A DNA stretch of 33,806 nucleotides from Sphingobacteriaceae bacterium (GCA_947479815.1 CANKAT010000031.1:1-33806), one strand, 5' to 3'; counted from the stretch's first letter, positions 16,989-26,546 are shown. Notes: generated by a model from the sequence alone, not told the origin. A program made the numbers and translations.

Positions 16989-17045
16989 ATGATGTAAAGT
17001 GTCTTGTGGAGCACATGGTCCCTTAATAAAAAATCTATTTTAGAA

Positions 17046-18098
17046 ATGAAGAAAATTTTGATTACCGGTGGAGCGGGTTTTATTGGCTCTCATGTTGTTA
17101 GGCGATTTGTAAATAACTATCCCAATTACCAGATTATCAACCTGGATAAGTTAACCTATGCCGGAAATCTTCTTAATCTTAAAGATATTGAGCAAAGGCC
17201 TAACTATAAATTCATAAAAGGTGATATCGTTGATGCTGCATTCATTGATCAATTATTCACTGAAGAACAGATCGACTCAGTGATACACCTTGCAGCTGAA
17301 TCTCATGTCGACAGATCAATAAGTAATCCTTTAGAGTTTGTGATGACCAATGTTGTTGGTACTGTAAACCTTTTGAATGCAGCTCGTCATCAATGGAAAC
17401 ACGCGTATAGTAATCATCGCTTCTATCATGTTTCTACAGACGAAGTTTATGGAAGTCTTGGAGAAACAGGTCTATTTACAGAGGAAACAGCTTATGATCC
17501 CCATAGCCCTTATTCAGCTTCTAAAGCTAGCTCTGATCATTTTGTTAGATCCTACCATGATACATACGGTATCGATGCGGTGATCTCTAATTGCTCTAAT
17601 AATTATGGATCTTTTCATTTTCCTGAAAAGCTGATCCCGCTCTCTATAAATAATATTAAAAATAACCTTCCTATTCCGGTTTATGGGAAAGGTGAAAATA
17701 TCCGCGACTGGTTATGGGTAGAAGATCATGCCCGTGCAATTGACTTGATTTTTCACCAAGCTCCTGCTGGAAGCACCTACAATATTGGAGGGCATAACGA
17801 GTGGACAAATATTGATTTGATTCGGTTATTGTGTAAGATCATGGATCAAAAGTTGGGAAGAGAACCTGGTTCATCAGCAAAACTCATCACTTTTGTAACA
17901 GATCGTGCTGGGCATGACCTTAGATATGCAATTGATTCGTCAAAACTACAGGCAGATCTGGGATGGAAGCCAAGCCTACAATTTGAAGAAGGGCTTGAAA
18001 AAACTGTTGATTGGTTTTTGAATAATGAGGAGTGGCTTCAAAGCGTAACCTCTGGTAATTATCAATCGTATTATAATGATCAATACGGAAAGAGATAA
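17046..18098 (+). CDS. rfbB: dTDP-glucose 4,6-dehydratase
   Basis: 350 residues from the ATG at 17046; an open extension to 17004 lacks family similarity. The NAD motif is GGAGFIGSH (residues 8-16). The dehydratase triad is visible as Thr131-Asp132-Glu133 (STDEVYGSLGE) with Tyr156-xxx-Lys160 (YSASK). SNCSNNYG and GENIRDWLWVEDHARAI are RmlB signatures. It makes dTDP-4-keto-6-deoxyglucose, the precursor of dTDP-rhamnose and other deoxysugars. rfbA, rfbC and rfbD are not nearby. The gene follows galE after 57 bases and is probably co-transcribed. It ends convergently to a MacB-like permease, with an AAAGNNN-family repeat between them. Confidence 0.92.
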   Translation: MKKILITGGAGFIGSHVVRRFVNNYPNYQIINLDKLTYAGNLLNLKDIEQRPNYKFIKGDIVDAAFIDQLFTEEQIDSVIHLAAESHVDRSISNPLEFVMTNVVGTVNLLNAARHQWKHAYSNHRFYHVSTDEVYGSLGETGLFTEETAYDPHSPYSASKASSDHFVRSYHDTYGIDAVISNCSNNYGSFHFPEKLIPLSINNIKNNLPIPVYGKGENIRDWLWVEDHARAIDLIFHQAPAGSTYNIGGHNEWTNIDLIRLLCKIMDQKLGREPGSSAKLITFVTDRAGHDLRYAIDSSKLQADLGWKPSLQFEEGLEKTVDWFLNNEEWLQSVTSGNYQSYYNDQYGKR

Positions 18099-18113
18099 AA
18101 CGTTAAATTCCCC

Positions 18114-18204
18114 TTTTAGCTTTCAGCTTTAACCTTTTAGCTTTAGGCTTTTAGCTTTTAGCTTTCAGCTTTCAGCTTTAACCTTTCAGCTTTAACCTTT
18201 CAGC
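18114..18204. repeat. Heptanucleotide repeat, AAAGNNN family, locus 2 (13 units, inverted)
   Basis: Thirteen exact contiguous 7-nt units on the + strand: TTTTAGC, TTTCAGC, TTTAACC and TTTAGGC in mixed order. Read on the - strand this is AAAG followed by CTA, CTG, GTT or CCT, the same family as 607-676. It fills the gap between the convergent rfbB and permease genes. Confidence 0.88.
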
Positions 18205-18209
18205 TCCCT

Positions 18210-19454
18210 TTACTCATACCTAAGCGAATCCACAGGATCTAGCTTGGATGCCTTAACAGCAGGGTAAAGTCCAGACATTAATCCTACGCCAATACAAAGG
18301 GTTAAACCAAGGATAGTCCATACCCAGGGCATAATGAATGATCCGCCCATCACCATGGAGAGTAAATTACCAATGAGGATTCCTAGAAATACGCCTGTAA
18401 TACCTCCCATCAAACAAATAACGATTGCCTCAATCAGGAATTGTCTGCGAATAACCAAAGGTGTTGCACCAATAGCCTTGCGTATTCCAATTTCACGAGT
18501 TCGCTCTGTTACTGAAACGATCATGATATTCATCAGTGCAATTGCAGCCCCTATAAGTGTGATAGCCCCAATAACAATTCCTCCAATTCGAACAAACTTC
18601 AGGTTTTCAACTAGCGTCTGAGCAATAGCATCACTTTTTGTTATCTCAAAATTATTTTCATCAGATATTTTTAAATTTCTGACATTTCTGAACAAGGCTG
18701 TTGCCTCACCAATTGCATATTCCATTTGTGCTGGATCGTCACTCATTACAGAAATAGTGTAAGATGGATTTGCGATAGTCATTACCTGCTTGGCACGAAG
18801 TAGAGGGATGACACAGATCTTGTCGCCGCCAAAACCAACACTCGAACCTTTAGCGGCCAGTAGTCCTACGATTCGGAATTTATTATTCCCAATACTGATT
18901 GTTCTGTTGATCGGATCTACATTAGGAAAGAGTCGGGTCTTAATTTCATCGCCTATGATTACAACGCTAGTTCCATATTCAAGTTCTGCCTGAGAAAAAT
19001 TTCTGCCATTAGCTATTTTGTATCCTGCCGACATTAAATAATTTTCGTCGGCACCGATTACAGAAATATTCGGATTGGTCTTTTCGTTTCCATACTTTGC
19101 AGTTCCTCCAAATGAAGCGAAGGTATTTACGGATATGGTTGCAGGGAAGTCAAAATTGCTTTTAAATGCAGTGGCTTGTCTGTAATCTATTGATTTATAT
19201 CGTTTAGGCCTCTGGCCACTTCCACCAATCCGGATTCCGATACCTCTATTTCTGATGGTAAATGAATTAGCTCCCATGCTTGAAAATGTATTATTCAAAG
19301 ATCCTTCAATTGCATCAATAGAGGTTAAAATGCCAACTAATGCGGTTATGCCAATTGCTATGATTATTGCAGTTAAAAATGTCCGAAGCTTATTGCCCTT
19401 TACAGATTGCAAAGCAACCTTGACATTTTCAGAATAACTCATTGTTCCCGCCAT
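18210..19454 (-). CDS. MacB/FtsX-type ABC transporter permease
   Basis: 414 residues from the start at 19454 (410 if from 19442). The open frame continues to 19499, but that part contains the intrinsic terminator of the upstream gene, so a start after it is more likely. One N-terminal membrane helix (RTFLTAIIIAIGITALVGIL) is followed by a MacB-like periplasmic core and a C-terminal FtsX domain with three helices and the conserved cytosolic loop VTERTREIGIRKAIGATP. Such permeases work with a MacB/LolD-type ATPase in export of peptides, drugs or lipoproteins, or in mechanotransmission. No ATPase gene is adjacent, so the partner and substrate are unknown. Confidence 0.87.
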   Translation of the reverse strand: MAGTMSYSENVKVALQSVKGNKLRTFLTAIIIAIGITALVGILTSIDAIEGSLNNTFSSMGANSFTIRNRGIGIRIGGSGQRPKRYKSIDYRQATAFKSNFDFPATISVNTFASFGGTAKYGNEKTNPNISVIGADENYLMSAGYKIANGRNFSQAELEYGTSVVIIGDEIKTRLFPNVDPINRTISIGNNKFRIVGLLAAKGSSVGFGGDKICVIPLLRAKQVMTIANPSYTISVMSDDPAQMEYAIGEATALFRNVRNLKISDENNFEITKSDAIAQTLVENLKFVRIGGIVIGAITLIGAAIALMNIMIVSVTERTREIGIRKAIGATPLVIRRQFLIEAIVICLMGGITGVFLGILIGNLLSMVMGGSFIMPWVWTILGLTLCIGVGLMSGLYPAVKASKLDPVDSLRYE

Positions 19455-19464
19455 GATATAAATA

Positions 19465-19496
19465 TAAAAAGTCCTGCTAGTTTGACAGCAGGACTT
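19465..19496 (-). terminator. Intrinsic terminator downstream of the Fe-S carrier gene
   Basis: A perfect 10-bp inverted repeat (AAGTCCTGCT at 19469-19478, complement at 19487-19496, 8-nt loop). On the - strand the stem is followed by a T-rich tract. It ends the gene at 19521-19874 and sits just before the permease start. Confidence 0.8.
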
Positions 19497-19520
19497 CATA
19501 AAATGTTACAAAAATATATT

Positions 19521-19874
19521 TTAAACTGAGAATGATGTGCCACAACCGCAGGTGCTGCTGGCATTCGGGTTGCTGAAAGTAAATCCACGTGCATTTAATC
19601 CATCCTTGAAATCAACTTCCATGCCGGCTAAATATAAACCATGCGCCTTATGCATAAAGACAGTGATCTCATCAATACTATATTCTTGATCGCCTTCCTT
19701 CTTCTGATCAAAACCTAAAATATAATTCATTCCTGCACATCCGCCTCCTTCAACTCCCAAACGTAATCCATAATCTGAACCTAGTTCCTGCTGTTGAATA
19801 AGTTTTTTTATTTCTTTCTTAGCCCCATCCGTTAAGGTAACTGGTGCTGTAAGATTTGCAATTTCTGTACTCAT
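19521..19874 (-). CDS. A-type iron-sulfur cluster carrier (HesB/IscA/ErpA family)
   Basis: 117 residues, the normal size of the family. The three conserved cluster-binding cysteines are present: Cys46 in GGGCAGMNY and Cys109/Cys111 in the C-terminal CGCG. These proteins carry [2Fe-2S] or [4Fe-4S] clusters to target enzymes in the cytosol; clients could include the IspH encoded in this window. It is transcribed alone, ended by the terminator at 19465-19496. It diverges from the gene at 19969 across 94 bases. Which A-type subclass (SufA, IscA or ErpA) cannot be decided here. Confidence 0.92.
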   Translation of the reverse strand: MSTEIANLTAPVTLTDGAKKEIKKLIQQQELGSDYGLRLGVEGGGCAGMNYILGFDQKKEGDQEYSIDEITVFMHKAHGLYLAGMEVDFKDGLNARGFTFSNPNASSTCGCGTSFSV

Positions 19875-19968
19875 ATTTCTTTTAAAATCTTACCGTAAAT
19901 ATACATGAAATTGCTCACTTTTGTTTTGATCCACAGCTTTTTGACCATTTATTAACAATTGCAGAATC

Positions 19969-20502
19969 ATGAATATCATCACTTTTTTGTTTGATATAGT
20001 TAAATATACACTTTCAGGACTCTTGGTATTCTTTGCTGCCTGGTATTTTGTGAAGCCATTACTTTTGCAAAATCTTAATTTTCAAAGGCTGGAATTAAAG
20101 AAAGCTGGGATTATACATACCCTTCCATTAAGGCTGCAGGCTTATGAGCGTACAGTATTATTCTTAGAAAGAATCAATCCTTCAAATTTATTGGTTCGTT
20201 TACATGCGCCCGGTATGAGTGCTATTGAAATGCAAAAACTTATCATAACTGAAATTCGAGCAGAATATCAGCACAATATTTCTCAGCAGATCTACGTGAC
20301 TGAAATGTCCTGGTCTGTAGTAAAAGAAATTAAAGAACAGACAATTGGAATGATCAGCAGTGCTGCAAATGCTTTGCCGGCTGAAGCAAGTGCCATGGAC
20401 TTGAGTAAATCGGTTCTTACACATCTGGCTAATCTGGAAAGCGAAAATCCCTATGAGCTTGCGCTGAGTATATTAAAAAAGGATGTTCAGTCTTTATTTT
20501 AA
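19969..20502 (+). CDS. Conserved membrane-anchored protein of unknown function
   Basis: 177 residues that I cannot assign to a characterised function; it resembles small uncharacterised proteins found in Bacteroidota. One hydrophobic helix spans about residues 8-28 (ending AAWYFVKP). The rest is soluble, mainly helical by composition, with [20 protein letters not shown] in the middle. The N-terminal helix probably anchors it with the domain in the cytosol. It ends 4 bases before the mutase ATG at 20507, so the two are very likely co-transcribed, which is the only hint to its role. Confidence 0.75.
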   Translation: MNIITFLFDIVKYTLSGLLVFFAAWYFVKPLLLQNLNFQRLELKKAGIIHTLPLRLQAYERTVLFLERINPSNLLVRLHAPGMSAIEMQKLIITEIRAEYQHNISQQIYVTEMSWSVVKEIKEQTIGMISSAANALPAEASAMDLSKSVLTHLANLESENPYELALSILKKDVQSLF

Positions 20503-20506
20503 ACGA

Positions 20507-22051
20507 ATGAGTGAAAAAAAGATTAAAACCAGTTCTGGAATTGAAATAAAGGAAGTCTATACAGAACCTAAACGTCTGGAATTGCCCGGTGAGTTTCCCT
20601 TTACCCGCGGAATTCAAAAGGATATGTATAGGGGTCGAATGTGGACTATGCGGCAGTATGCTGGATTTTCTACTGCTTTTGAATCAAATAAACGATATCA
20701 TTATTTGCTTTCACAGGGTACAACCGGCTTATCTGTGGCCTTTGACCTTCCTACACAGATTGGCTACGACTCAGATCATGAAATGTCTGATGGTGAAGTC
20801 GGAAAAGTAGGCGTGGCAATTGATTCACTTATGGATATGGAGATTCTTTTTGATGGGATCGATCTTAGTAAAGTAACTAGCTCAATGACCATTAATGCAA
20901 CTGCACCAATCTTATTGGCCATGTATATTTGCCTAGCAAGAAAGCAGGGTGCCGATTTAAAGCAGATTTCAGGAACTATTCAGAATGATATATTGAAGGA
21001 ATATGCTGCTCGTGGAACGTATATTTATCCACCTAAAGCATCCATGCGACTTATTACAGACGTTTTTGAATTCTGTAGTAAAGAACTTCCAAAATGGAAT
21101 ACCATTTCTATATCTGGCTATCATATTCGGGAGGCAGGATCAACGGCGGTGCAGGAACTTGCTTTTACCTTAGCCAATGGTAAGGCTTATTTGCAGGCAG
21201 CTATAGACAAGGGCTTGGATATTGATGTTTTTGCCAAACGTCTGTCTTTCTTTTTCAACTGCCACAATAATTTTTTTGAAGAAATTGCAAAATTTCGTGC
21301 TGCCAGAAGAATGTGGGCGCAACTTACAAAAAGTCTGGGTGCAACAGATCCAGCCGCACAGAAACTGCGTTTTCATACGCAAACAGGAGGCTCAACATTA
21401 ACCGCTCAACAACCTTTGAATAATGTAATCAGGGTAACTAATCAGGCAATGGCAGCAGTATTGGGTGGAACTCAATCCTTACATACCAATGGATTTGATG
21501 AAGCACTCTCATTACCTACTGAGGCTGCAGCAAAGGTGGCCTTAAGAACACAGCAGATCATCGCATTTGAAAGCGGCGTTGCCGATACTGTAGATCCGCT
21601 AGCAGGCTCTTTTTTTGTCGAATCTTTAACTGATGAAATTGAAGCAGCCGCATGGAAATATATCGAAATTATTGACGCAAAAGGGGGTTCAGTAGCGGCA
21701 ATTGAAGAAGGGTATATTCAGAATGAAATTGCTAATTCGGCTTATCAGTATCAAAAAGATATAGAAAGTGCAGAAGCTACCTTGGTGGGAGTAAATAAAT
21801 ATGTAGATGCAGAAGGGTTAAAGCCAGAAGTTTTCCGTGTAGATGATTCTATCCGCAAAGTACAAATTGATAAACTGATCAGTCTTCGTGCCAAAAGAGA
21901 CAGCTTGGCTGTTGATAAAGCTTTGGAAGCCTTACGAGTTTCTGTACAGAATGGCTTGAATACAATGCCCTATATTATAGCTGCAGTAGAGGTATATGCT
22001 ACTTTGGGTGAGATCGCTGATGTTTTTAGAAAAGAATTTGGCGAATATTAG
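20507..22051 (+). CDS. Methylmalonyl-CoA mutase-type catalytic subunit without B12-binding domain
   Basis: 514 residues from the ATG at 20507 (an alternative at 20483 would overlap the previous gene). The whole protein is the acyl-CoA mutase TIM-barrel domain; the C-terminal cobalamin domain (DxHxxG) of full-length MutB is missing, so a separate small subunit must supply B12, as in isobutyryl- or hydroxyisobutyryl-CoA mutases. Yet by ungapped comparison with known methylmalonyl-CoA mutase the residues that recognise the substrate carboxylate are retained: the Tyr of TMRQYAGFS and the Arg of [13 protein letters not shown], and the His of [11 protein letters not shown]. Substrate could therefore be methylmalonyl-CoA or a similar dicarboxyl-CoA. 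No B12-domain gene is in the window. Confidence 0.85.
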   Translation: MSEKKIKTSSGIEIKEVYTEPKRLELPGEFPFTRGIQKDMYRGRMWTMRQYAGFSTAFESNKRYHYLLSQGTTGLSVAFDLPTQIGYDSDHEMSDGEVGKVGVAIDSLMDMEILFDGIDLSKVTSSMTINATAPILLAMYICLARKQGADLKQISGTIQNDILKEYAARGTYIYPPKASMRLITDVFEFCSKELPKWNTISISGYHIREAGSTAVQELAFTLANGKAYLQAAIDKGLDIDVFAKRLSFFFNCHNNFFEEIAKFRAARRMWAQLTKSLGATDPAAQKLRFHTQTGGSTLTAQQPLNNVIRVTNQAMAAVLGGTQSLHTNGFDEALSLPTEAAAKVALRTQQIIAFESGVADTVDPLAGSFFVESLTDEIEAAAWKYIEIIDAKGGSVAAIEEGYIQNEIANSAYQYQKDIESAEATLVGVNKYVDAEGLKPEVFRVDDSIRKVQIDKLISLRAKRDSLAVDKALEALRVSVQNGLNTMPYIIAAVEVYATLGEIADVFRKEFGEY

Positions 22052-22752
22052 TGTCTGATGTATCTAATGGCTTCATTTACTAATGTTAGACCTTATTTAA
22101 TTCCTGATAGCTTAAAATCTTCTTATGCATTAATGTTAAAGATTGAACCTGAAGGGTATTTTAAACAATTTGCTTGAGTTGTTGTCATGCAATTTATTAT
22201 TGAACATTATTGATGCGGCATATTCTTATTTTCTAAGCTATTGTTTTAATACATCTTGGAACTAAAGTATCTCTACTGACCTGTTGCAGATTAAAAATTA
22301 AACATCACATTTCTAATCAAATTTTTCATTGTTAACCATGAAATTCATACTATTTTCGGGATCATTCAACAGAAGAAAAATCCTTTTATAATTGAAATCA
22401 TACAGAAAATTAATTTTCTTTTACATTTGCCAAGACGGAAATAATTATTTTTAAAGTTTCATAATTTAATAGCAACCATATTTTTTTAATATTTATGTGC
22501 ATAAATACTTTAAATTCTGCCAATTTTGCGATAAATAGGGCCATAATTTAGGCAAAATCATACTAAATAAATCCTTTTTTATCTTTAGGGTTAGATTGCT
22601 AAAAAATAAGTTATTCTCCTGAATAACAATAAGTTGTAACTAATTTCAAATTATAATTTTTTAATCAATTTTTTTTCCGATAATTGAATCTCCAAAGAGT
22701 TATCAACATTTCTTTCGTCACCGATTGTAAATCAATTTATTAGTAAAATTAT
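22052..22752. other. AT-rich 0.7 kb intergenic region upstream of dnaA; possible oriC or regulatory region
   Basis: No credible ORF or RNA gene was seen. It contains TGTGCATAA at 22496-22504, an exact match to the reverse complement of TTATNCACA, inside a palindrome (22491-22506). TTATCAACA at 22700-22708 is one base from a DnaA box. An inverted repeat GTTATTC-TCCT-GAATAAC lies at 22610-22627, and a -7-like TACATTTG at 22422-22429. The region is strongly AT-rich. This would fit dnaA autoregulation or a replication origin; two boxes are too few to claim an origin. Confidence 0.35.
22496..22504 (-). promoter_or_regulatory. Candidate DnaA box
   Basis: TGTGCATAA reads TTATGCACA on the - strand, a full match to TTATNCACA. 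It is centred in the palindrome ATTTATG-TG-CATAAAT. It lies about 250 bases before the dnaA start. Confidence 0.4.
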
Positions 22753-24180
22753 ATGGAAAAAACTTCTTCACATGTATGGAATAGCTGTCTTCAGATTATT
22801 AAGGATAATATCCCGGCTCAGAGTTTCAAAACCTGGTTTGAGCCTATAAAAGCCTTACGACTTGAGGGTAATGTTCTTACCATACAGGTGCCGAGTTTAT
22901 TTTTTTACGAATGGCTTGAAGAACACTATGTTGGCCTACTCAGAAAAACAGTAAAAAAGCAATTGGGTGAAGATGGCAGGCTTGAGTACAATATTGTCGT
23001 GGAAAAGTCTTCAACCAGTATTCCCTACACAACCAATATGCCATCCAATGGTAATGGTGCTGAGGGTAAAAATCAGTCTATGCCAATGCCAATTTCCCTG
23101 AATAAGGATATAAAAAATCCTTTTGTAATTCCTGGGCTTAAAAAATTGCAAGTCGATCCTCAGTTAAATCAGAATTATACTTTTGAAAATTTTATTGAAG
23201 GTGATTGCAATAGGTTAGCACGTTCAGCTGGTTATGCAGTTGCAGGTAAGCCTGGTGGCACTTCATTTAATCCACTGATGATTTATGGTGGAGTTGGATT
23301 AGGTAAAACTCACCTTGTACAGGCAATTGGAAATGAAATTAAACGTACTCTGACAGATAAATTGGTGCTTTATGTTTCTTGTGAGAAATTTACACAGCAA
23401 TTTGTTGACGCTTTGAAGAATAATAATATTAATGATTTTGTAAATTTCTATCAGGCAATGGATGTTCTCATTATGGACGATGTTCATAATTTTGCCGGCA
23501 AAGAAAAAACACAAGATATTTTCTTCCATATTTTCAATCACCTGCATCAATCAGGTAAACAGTTAATCATTACTTCAGACAAAGCACCTAAAGATCTATC
23601 CGGGCTAGAAGAACGTTTATTGTCTCGTTTCAAATGGGGCTTATCAGCCGACCTTCAGATCCCTGATCTTGAAACTAGAATGGCTATTCTTAACAAAAAA
23701 ATGTATTTTGATGGAATTGAACTTCCTTCTGAAGTAATTGAATATGTTGCTCATAATATCGACAATAATGTTCGGGAGCTCGAAGGTGCCATGGTATCGC
23801 TATTGGCTCAATCTACGCTCAACAAAAAGGAAATTGATCTGAACTTGGCTAAATCAATGCTTAAGAATTTCATCAAGAATTCAAGTAAAGAGATTTCAAT
23901 GGAATATATTCAGAAACTTGTATGCGAGTATTTTGAGGTTCCTATCGAAATGGTGAAATCTAAAACTAGAAAACGCGAAATTGTTCAGGCTCGTCAAATC
24001 TCAATGTACTTAGCAAAGCTTCATACTAAAACTTCATTAAAGTCAATTGGTGCTTTCTTTGGTGGACGTGACCACTCAACAGTGATCTACGCCTGTCAAA
24101 CGGTAGATGATCTAATTGATACAGACAAAAAATTCAAAGGCTATGTAGCCGATATTCAAAAGAAACTAAAAATGAGCTAA
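22753..24180 (+). CDS. dnaA: Chromosomal replication initiator protein DnaA
   Basis: 475 residues with the full DnaA domain order: domain I (about 1-85, including AQSFKTWFEPIKAL), a short low-complexity linker (about 86-125), AAA+ domain III with Walker A GGVGLGKTH (179-187) and Walker B LIMDDVHNF (Asp242-Asp243), and C-terminal domain IV with the DNA-binding signature GGRDHSTVIYA (437-447). It binds DnaA boxes and opens oriC. dnaN, the frequent neighbour, is not present; the next gene is a PQQ dehydrogenase. The long AT-rich upstream region with DnaA-box-like sites suggests autoregulation. Confidence 0.97.
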   Translation: MEKTSSHVWNSCLQIIKDNIPAQSFKTWFEPIKALRLEGNVLTIQVPSLFFYEWLEEHYVGLLRKTVKKQLGEDGRLEYNIVVEKSSTSIPYTTNMPSNGNGAEGKNQSMPMPISLNKDIKNPFVIPGLKKLQVDPQLNQNYTFENFIEGDCNRLARSAGYAVAGKPGGTSFNPLMIYGGVGLGKTHLVQAIGNEIKRTLTDKLVLYVSCEKFTQQFVDALKNNNINDFVNFYQAMDVLIMDDVHNFAGKEKTQDIFFHIFNHLHQSGKQLIITSDKAPKDLSGLEERLLSRFKWGLSADLQIPDLETRMAILNKKMYFDGIELPSEVIEYVAHNIDNNVRELEGAMVSLLAQSTLNKKEIDLNLAKSMLKNFIKNSSKEISMEYIQKLVCEYFEVPIEMVKSKTRKREIVQARQISMYLAKLHTKTSLKSIGAFFGGRDHSTVIYACQTVDDLIDTDKKFKGYVADIQKKLKMS

Positions 24181-24359
24181 TTGCTCTTTTAAGCTCAATT
24201 TTATTCCCTCTTTTAAGATCTCATAGGCCAAATTTTAGTACTGGTATATGAGATTTTTTATTTAGTAATTTCCTGAATATTAACTATTTACTTGCTTTTA
24301 TTCGCATTTATTCCTTAATTGCTTCTTGTATTTGCTTTATCATTCCTCTGAAATAATAA

Positions 24360-26516
24360 ATGAAAACATTATACCTTTTAGTACTTAGCACCATTCTCTT
24401 TTCTTCCTGTTCAAACTCAGTATCTGATGATTATTCTGGCTGGGCGAATTATGGTGGAACTAAAGATGCTAACCGATATTCGTCTATTGATCAAATCAAT
24501 GTAGAGAATGTTTCGGAGTTAAAGCAGGCATGGGTTTTTAATACAGGCGATAAAGATACTGCCAACCGAAGTGAGATGCAGTGTAATCCGATCGTTATCG
24601 ATGGAACATTGTATTTAACTAGTTCAAAATTCAAGTTATTTGCCTTAGATCCAACAAGCGGAAAACAAAAATGGGTTTTTGATCCTTCAGCAAACTCAGT
24701 TGAGAAATTGGGTTTTGGAATAAACCGCGGATTAATGTATTGGCAAGATGAAAAGGGAACCGATAAACGTATTTTTTATGGCGCTGCCTCTAAACTTTAT
24801 GCAGTGAATGCAATAAATGGTGAGCCCATTAAAGATTTTGGAAATGGGGGATCGATTGAATTGAAGGAAGGTCTTGACATCCCTGAATCGCAGGATGGAT
24901 CTTTGCTCCTTAAAACTCCGGGGGTAATTTTTAAAGATCTTTTAATTGTTGGGATGAGTCTTTCTGAAGATGCTGATGCCTTGCCAGGTCATGTCCGAGC
25001 ATTTGATGTCAGAACAGGAAAACGTAAATGGATATTTCATACCATCCCTCAGCCAGGTGAATTTGGATATGATAGTTGGGAGGATAAGGAAGCATGGAAA
25101 AATATCGGGGGTGCAAATAACTGGACGGGTATGTCGCTCGATGAAGAGAGAGGTATAGTTTATGTGCCAACTGGTACAGCATCTCCTGACTTTTATGGTG
25201 GTACCCGTAAAGGATCAAACCTTTTTGCGAATAGTATTATTGCTCTAGACGCTGCTACTGGAAAGTATATCTGGCATTATCAGGTAGTTCACCATGATCT
25301 TTGGGATCGCGATCTACCAGCAGCTCCCAATCTGATTACAGTAAATAATAATGGAAAAAACATTGATGCATTGGCCCAGATCACTAAGCATGGCTATATT
25401 TATTTACTTGATCGCTCAAACGGGAAGCCTATTTTTCCAATCCCTGAAGTTTCGGTTCCTCAAGAAGCCCTTCCCGGTGAAAAACCCTGGCCAACTCAGC
25501 CGATACCAACACTCCCAGAGTCATTTTCAAGACAGAAATTCGGCCCTGAAGATATCAGTAACATCAGCCCTGAAACCCAAAGAGAATTGACTGAAAGATA
25601 TGTTCAGATCAAAAATAGAAAACAGTTTACCCCTCCATCTAAAGAGGGTAACTGGATGTTTCCTGATTTTGGAGGAGGTGGTGAATGGGGAGGTGCTGCA
25701 GTGGATATGGAAACTAAGATTCTTTATGTCAATAGCAATGAAGTGCCCTCAACACAGATTATGCTTGATGCTCCGCAAACAGAAGGGTCAGGCATTACAC
25801 CTGGTAGAGCAGTTTATAATAAACATTGTATCAGTTGTCATGGCCCCGAATTAAAGGGCAGCGGAACCGAATATCCTTCTTTGCAGAATTTGAAGAAGAA
25901 GTATAATGTAATACAGTTAAGCCAAATTATTCAACAAGGCCGGAACAGAATGCCTTCATTTAAGCATGTGCCTGAATCAGAACAAAAATCAGTGATTGCA
26001 TTTTTACTGCAAATGGAAGCTGGATACAAAGAAAAAAATACTGTTCTCAAGACTGTGGTAACTAAGAAAAGTCAGATCCCATTCATCATGAAAGGCTATG
26101 ATCGTTTTGTGGATAAGGATGGTTATCCTGGCATCAAACCTCCATGGGGCACCTTAAATGCCGTAGATCTGAATAGCGGAAAGCTTCTGTGGAAAGTGCC
26201 TTTGGGTGAATATGCAGAATTAATAAAAAGAGGCTTGGGAATAACTGGGTCACGTAATTATGGCGGGCCAGTAGTTACAAAGGGGGGCTTGGTGTTTATT
26301 GCAGCCACTCCGGATGAAAAAATAAGAGCATTTGATAAAAAATCTGGTAAAATGGTTTGGGAATCTAAATTACCTGCGGCAGGCTTTGCCAGTCCTGCTA
26401 CTTACATGATCAATGGCAAGCAATTCCTGGTAATCGCTTGCGGAGGTGGTAAATTGGGTACAAAATCAGGCGATAGTTATGTTGCCTTTGCATTACCTGA
26501 TCCTAAGAGTAATTAA
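24360..26516 (+). CDS. PQQ-dependent dehydrogenase with inserted cytochrome c domain (lipoprotein)
   Basis: 718 residues. A signal with lipobox-like FSSC (Cys17) predicts a lipid-anchored periplasmic protein. The body is a quinoprotein beta-propeller like glucose dehydrogenase (GWANYGGTKDANRYSSI near the start; repeated tryptophan-docking-like strands such as SGKLLWKVPLG, GKMVWESKLP). Between about 480 and 553 a cytochrome c domain is inserted into the propeller: heme motif CISCH at 490-494 and likely axial Met531 in RMPSF. Electrons from an alcohol or sugar would pass from PQQ to this heme and on to the respiratory chain. No PQQ synthesis genes are in the window, so the cofactor may come from elsewhere in the genome or the environment. 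Substrate is unknown. Confidence 0.85.
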   Translation: MKTLYLLVLSTILFSSCSNSVSDDYSGWANYGGTKDANRYSSIDQINVENVSELKQAWVFNTGDKDTANRSEMQCNPIVIDGTLYLTSSKFKLFALDPTSGKQKWVFDPSANSVEKLGFGINRGLMYWQDEKGTDKRIFYGAASKLYAVNAINGEPIKDFGNGGSIELKEGLDIPESQDGSLLLKTPGVIFKDLLIVGMSLSEDADALPGHVRAFDVRTGKRKWIFHTIPQPGEFGYDSWEDKEAWKNIGGANNWTGMSLDEERGIVYVPTGTASPDFYGGTRKGSNLFANSIIALDAATGKYIWHYQVVHHDLWDRDLPAAPNLITVNNNGKNIDALAQITKHGYIYLLDRSNGKPIFPIPEVSVPQEALPGEKPWPTQPIPTLPESFSRQKFGPEDISNISPETQRELTERYVQIKNRKQFTPPSKEGNWMFPDFGGGGEWGGAAVDMETKILYVNSNEVPSTQIMLDAPQTEGSGITPGRAVYNKHCISCHGPELKGSGTEYPSLQNLKKKYNVIQLSQIIQQGRNRMPSFKHVPESEQKSVIAFLLQMEAGYKEKNTVLKTVVTKKSQIPFIMKGYDRFVDKDGYPGIKPPWGTLNAVDLNSGKLLWKVPLGEYAELIKRGLGITGSRNYGGPVVTKGGLVFIAATPDEKIRAFDKKSGKMVWESKLPAAGFASPATYMINGKQFLVIACGGGKLGTKSGDSYVAFALPDPKSN

Positions 26517-26546
26517 CCCTTCTATGAGAAATTTCTCCCTTCTTTC

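Noticed and set aside
19509-19516. - strand TATTTTTG as promoter of the MacB-like permease
   Set aside because: It has no -33 box at proper spacing, and its transcript would run straight into the terminator at 19465-19496.
20507-22051. Truncated or frameshifted full-length methylmalonyl-CoA mutase
   Set aside because: No B12-domain sequence was seen in the 0.7 kb after the stop in any frame; 514 residues fits the known stand-alone large subunits.
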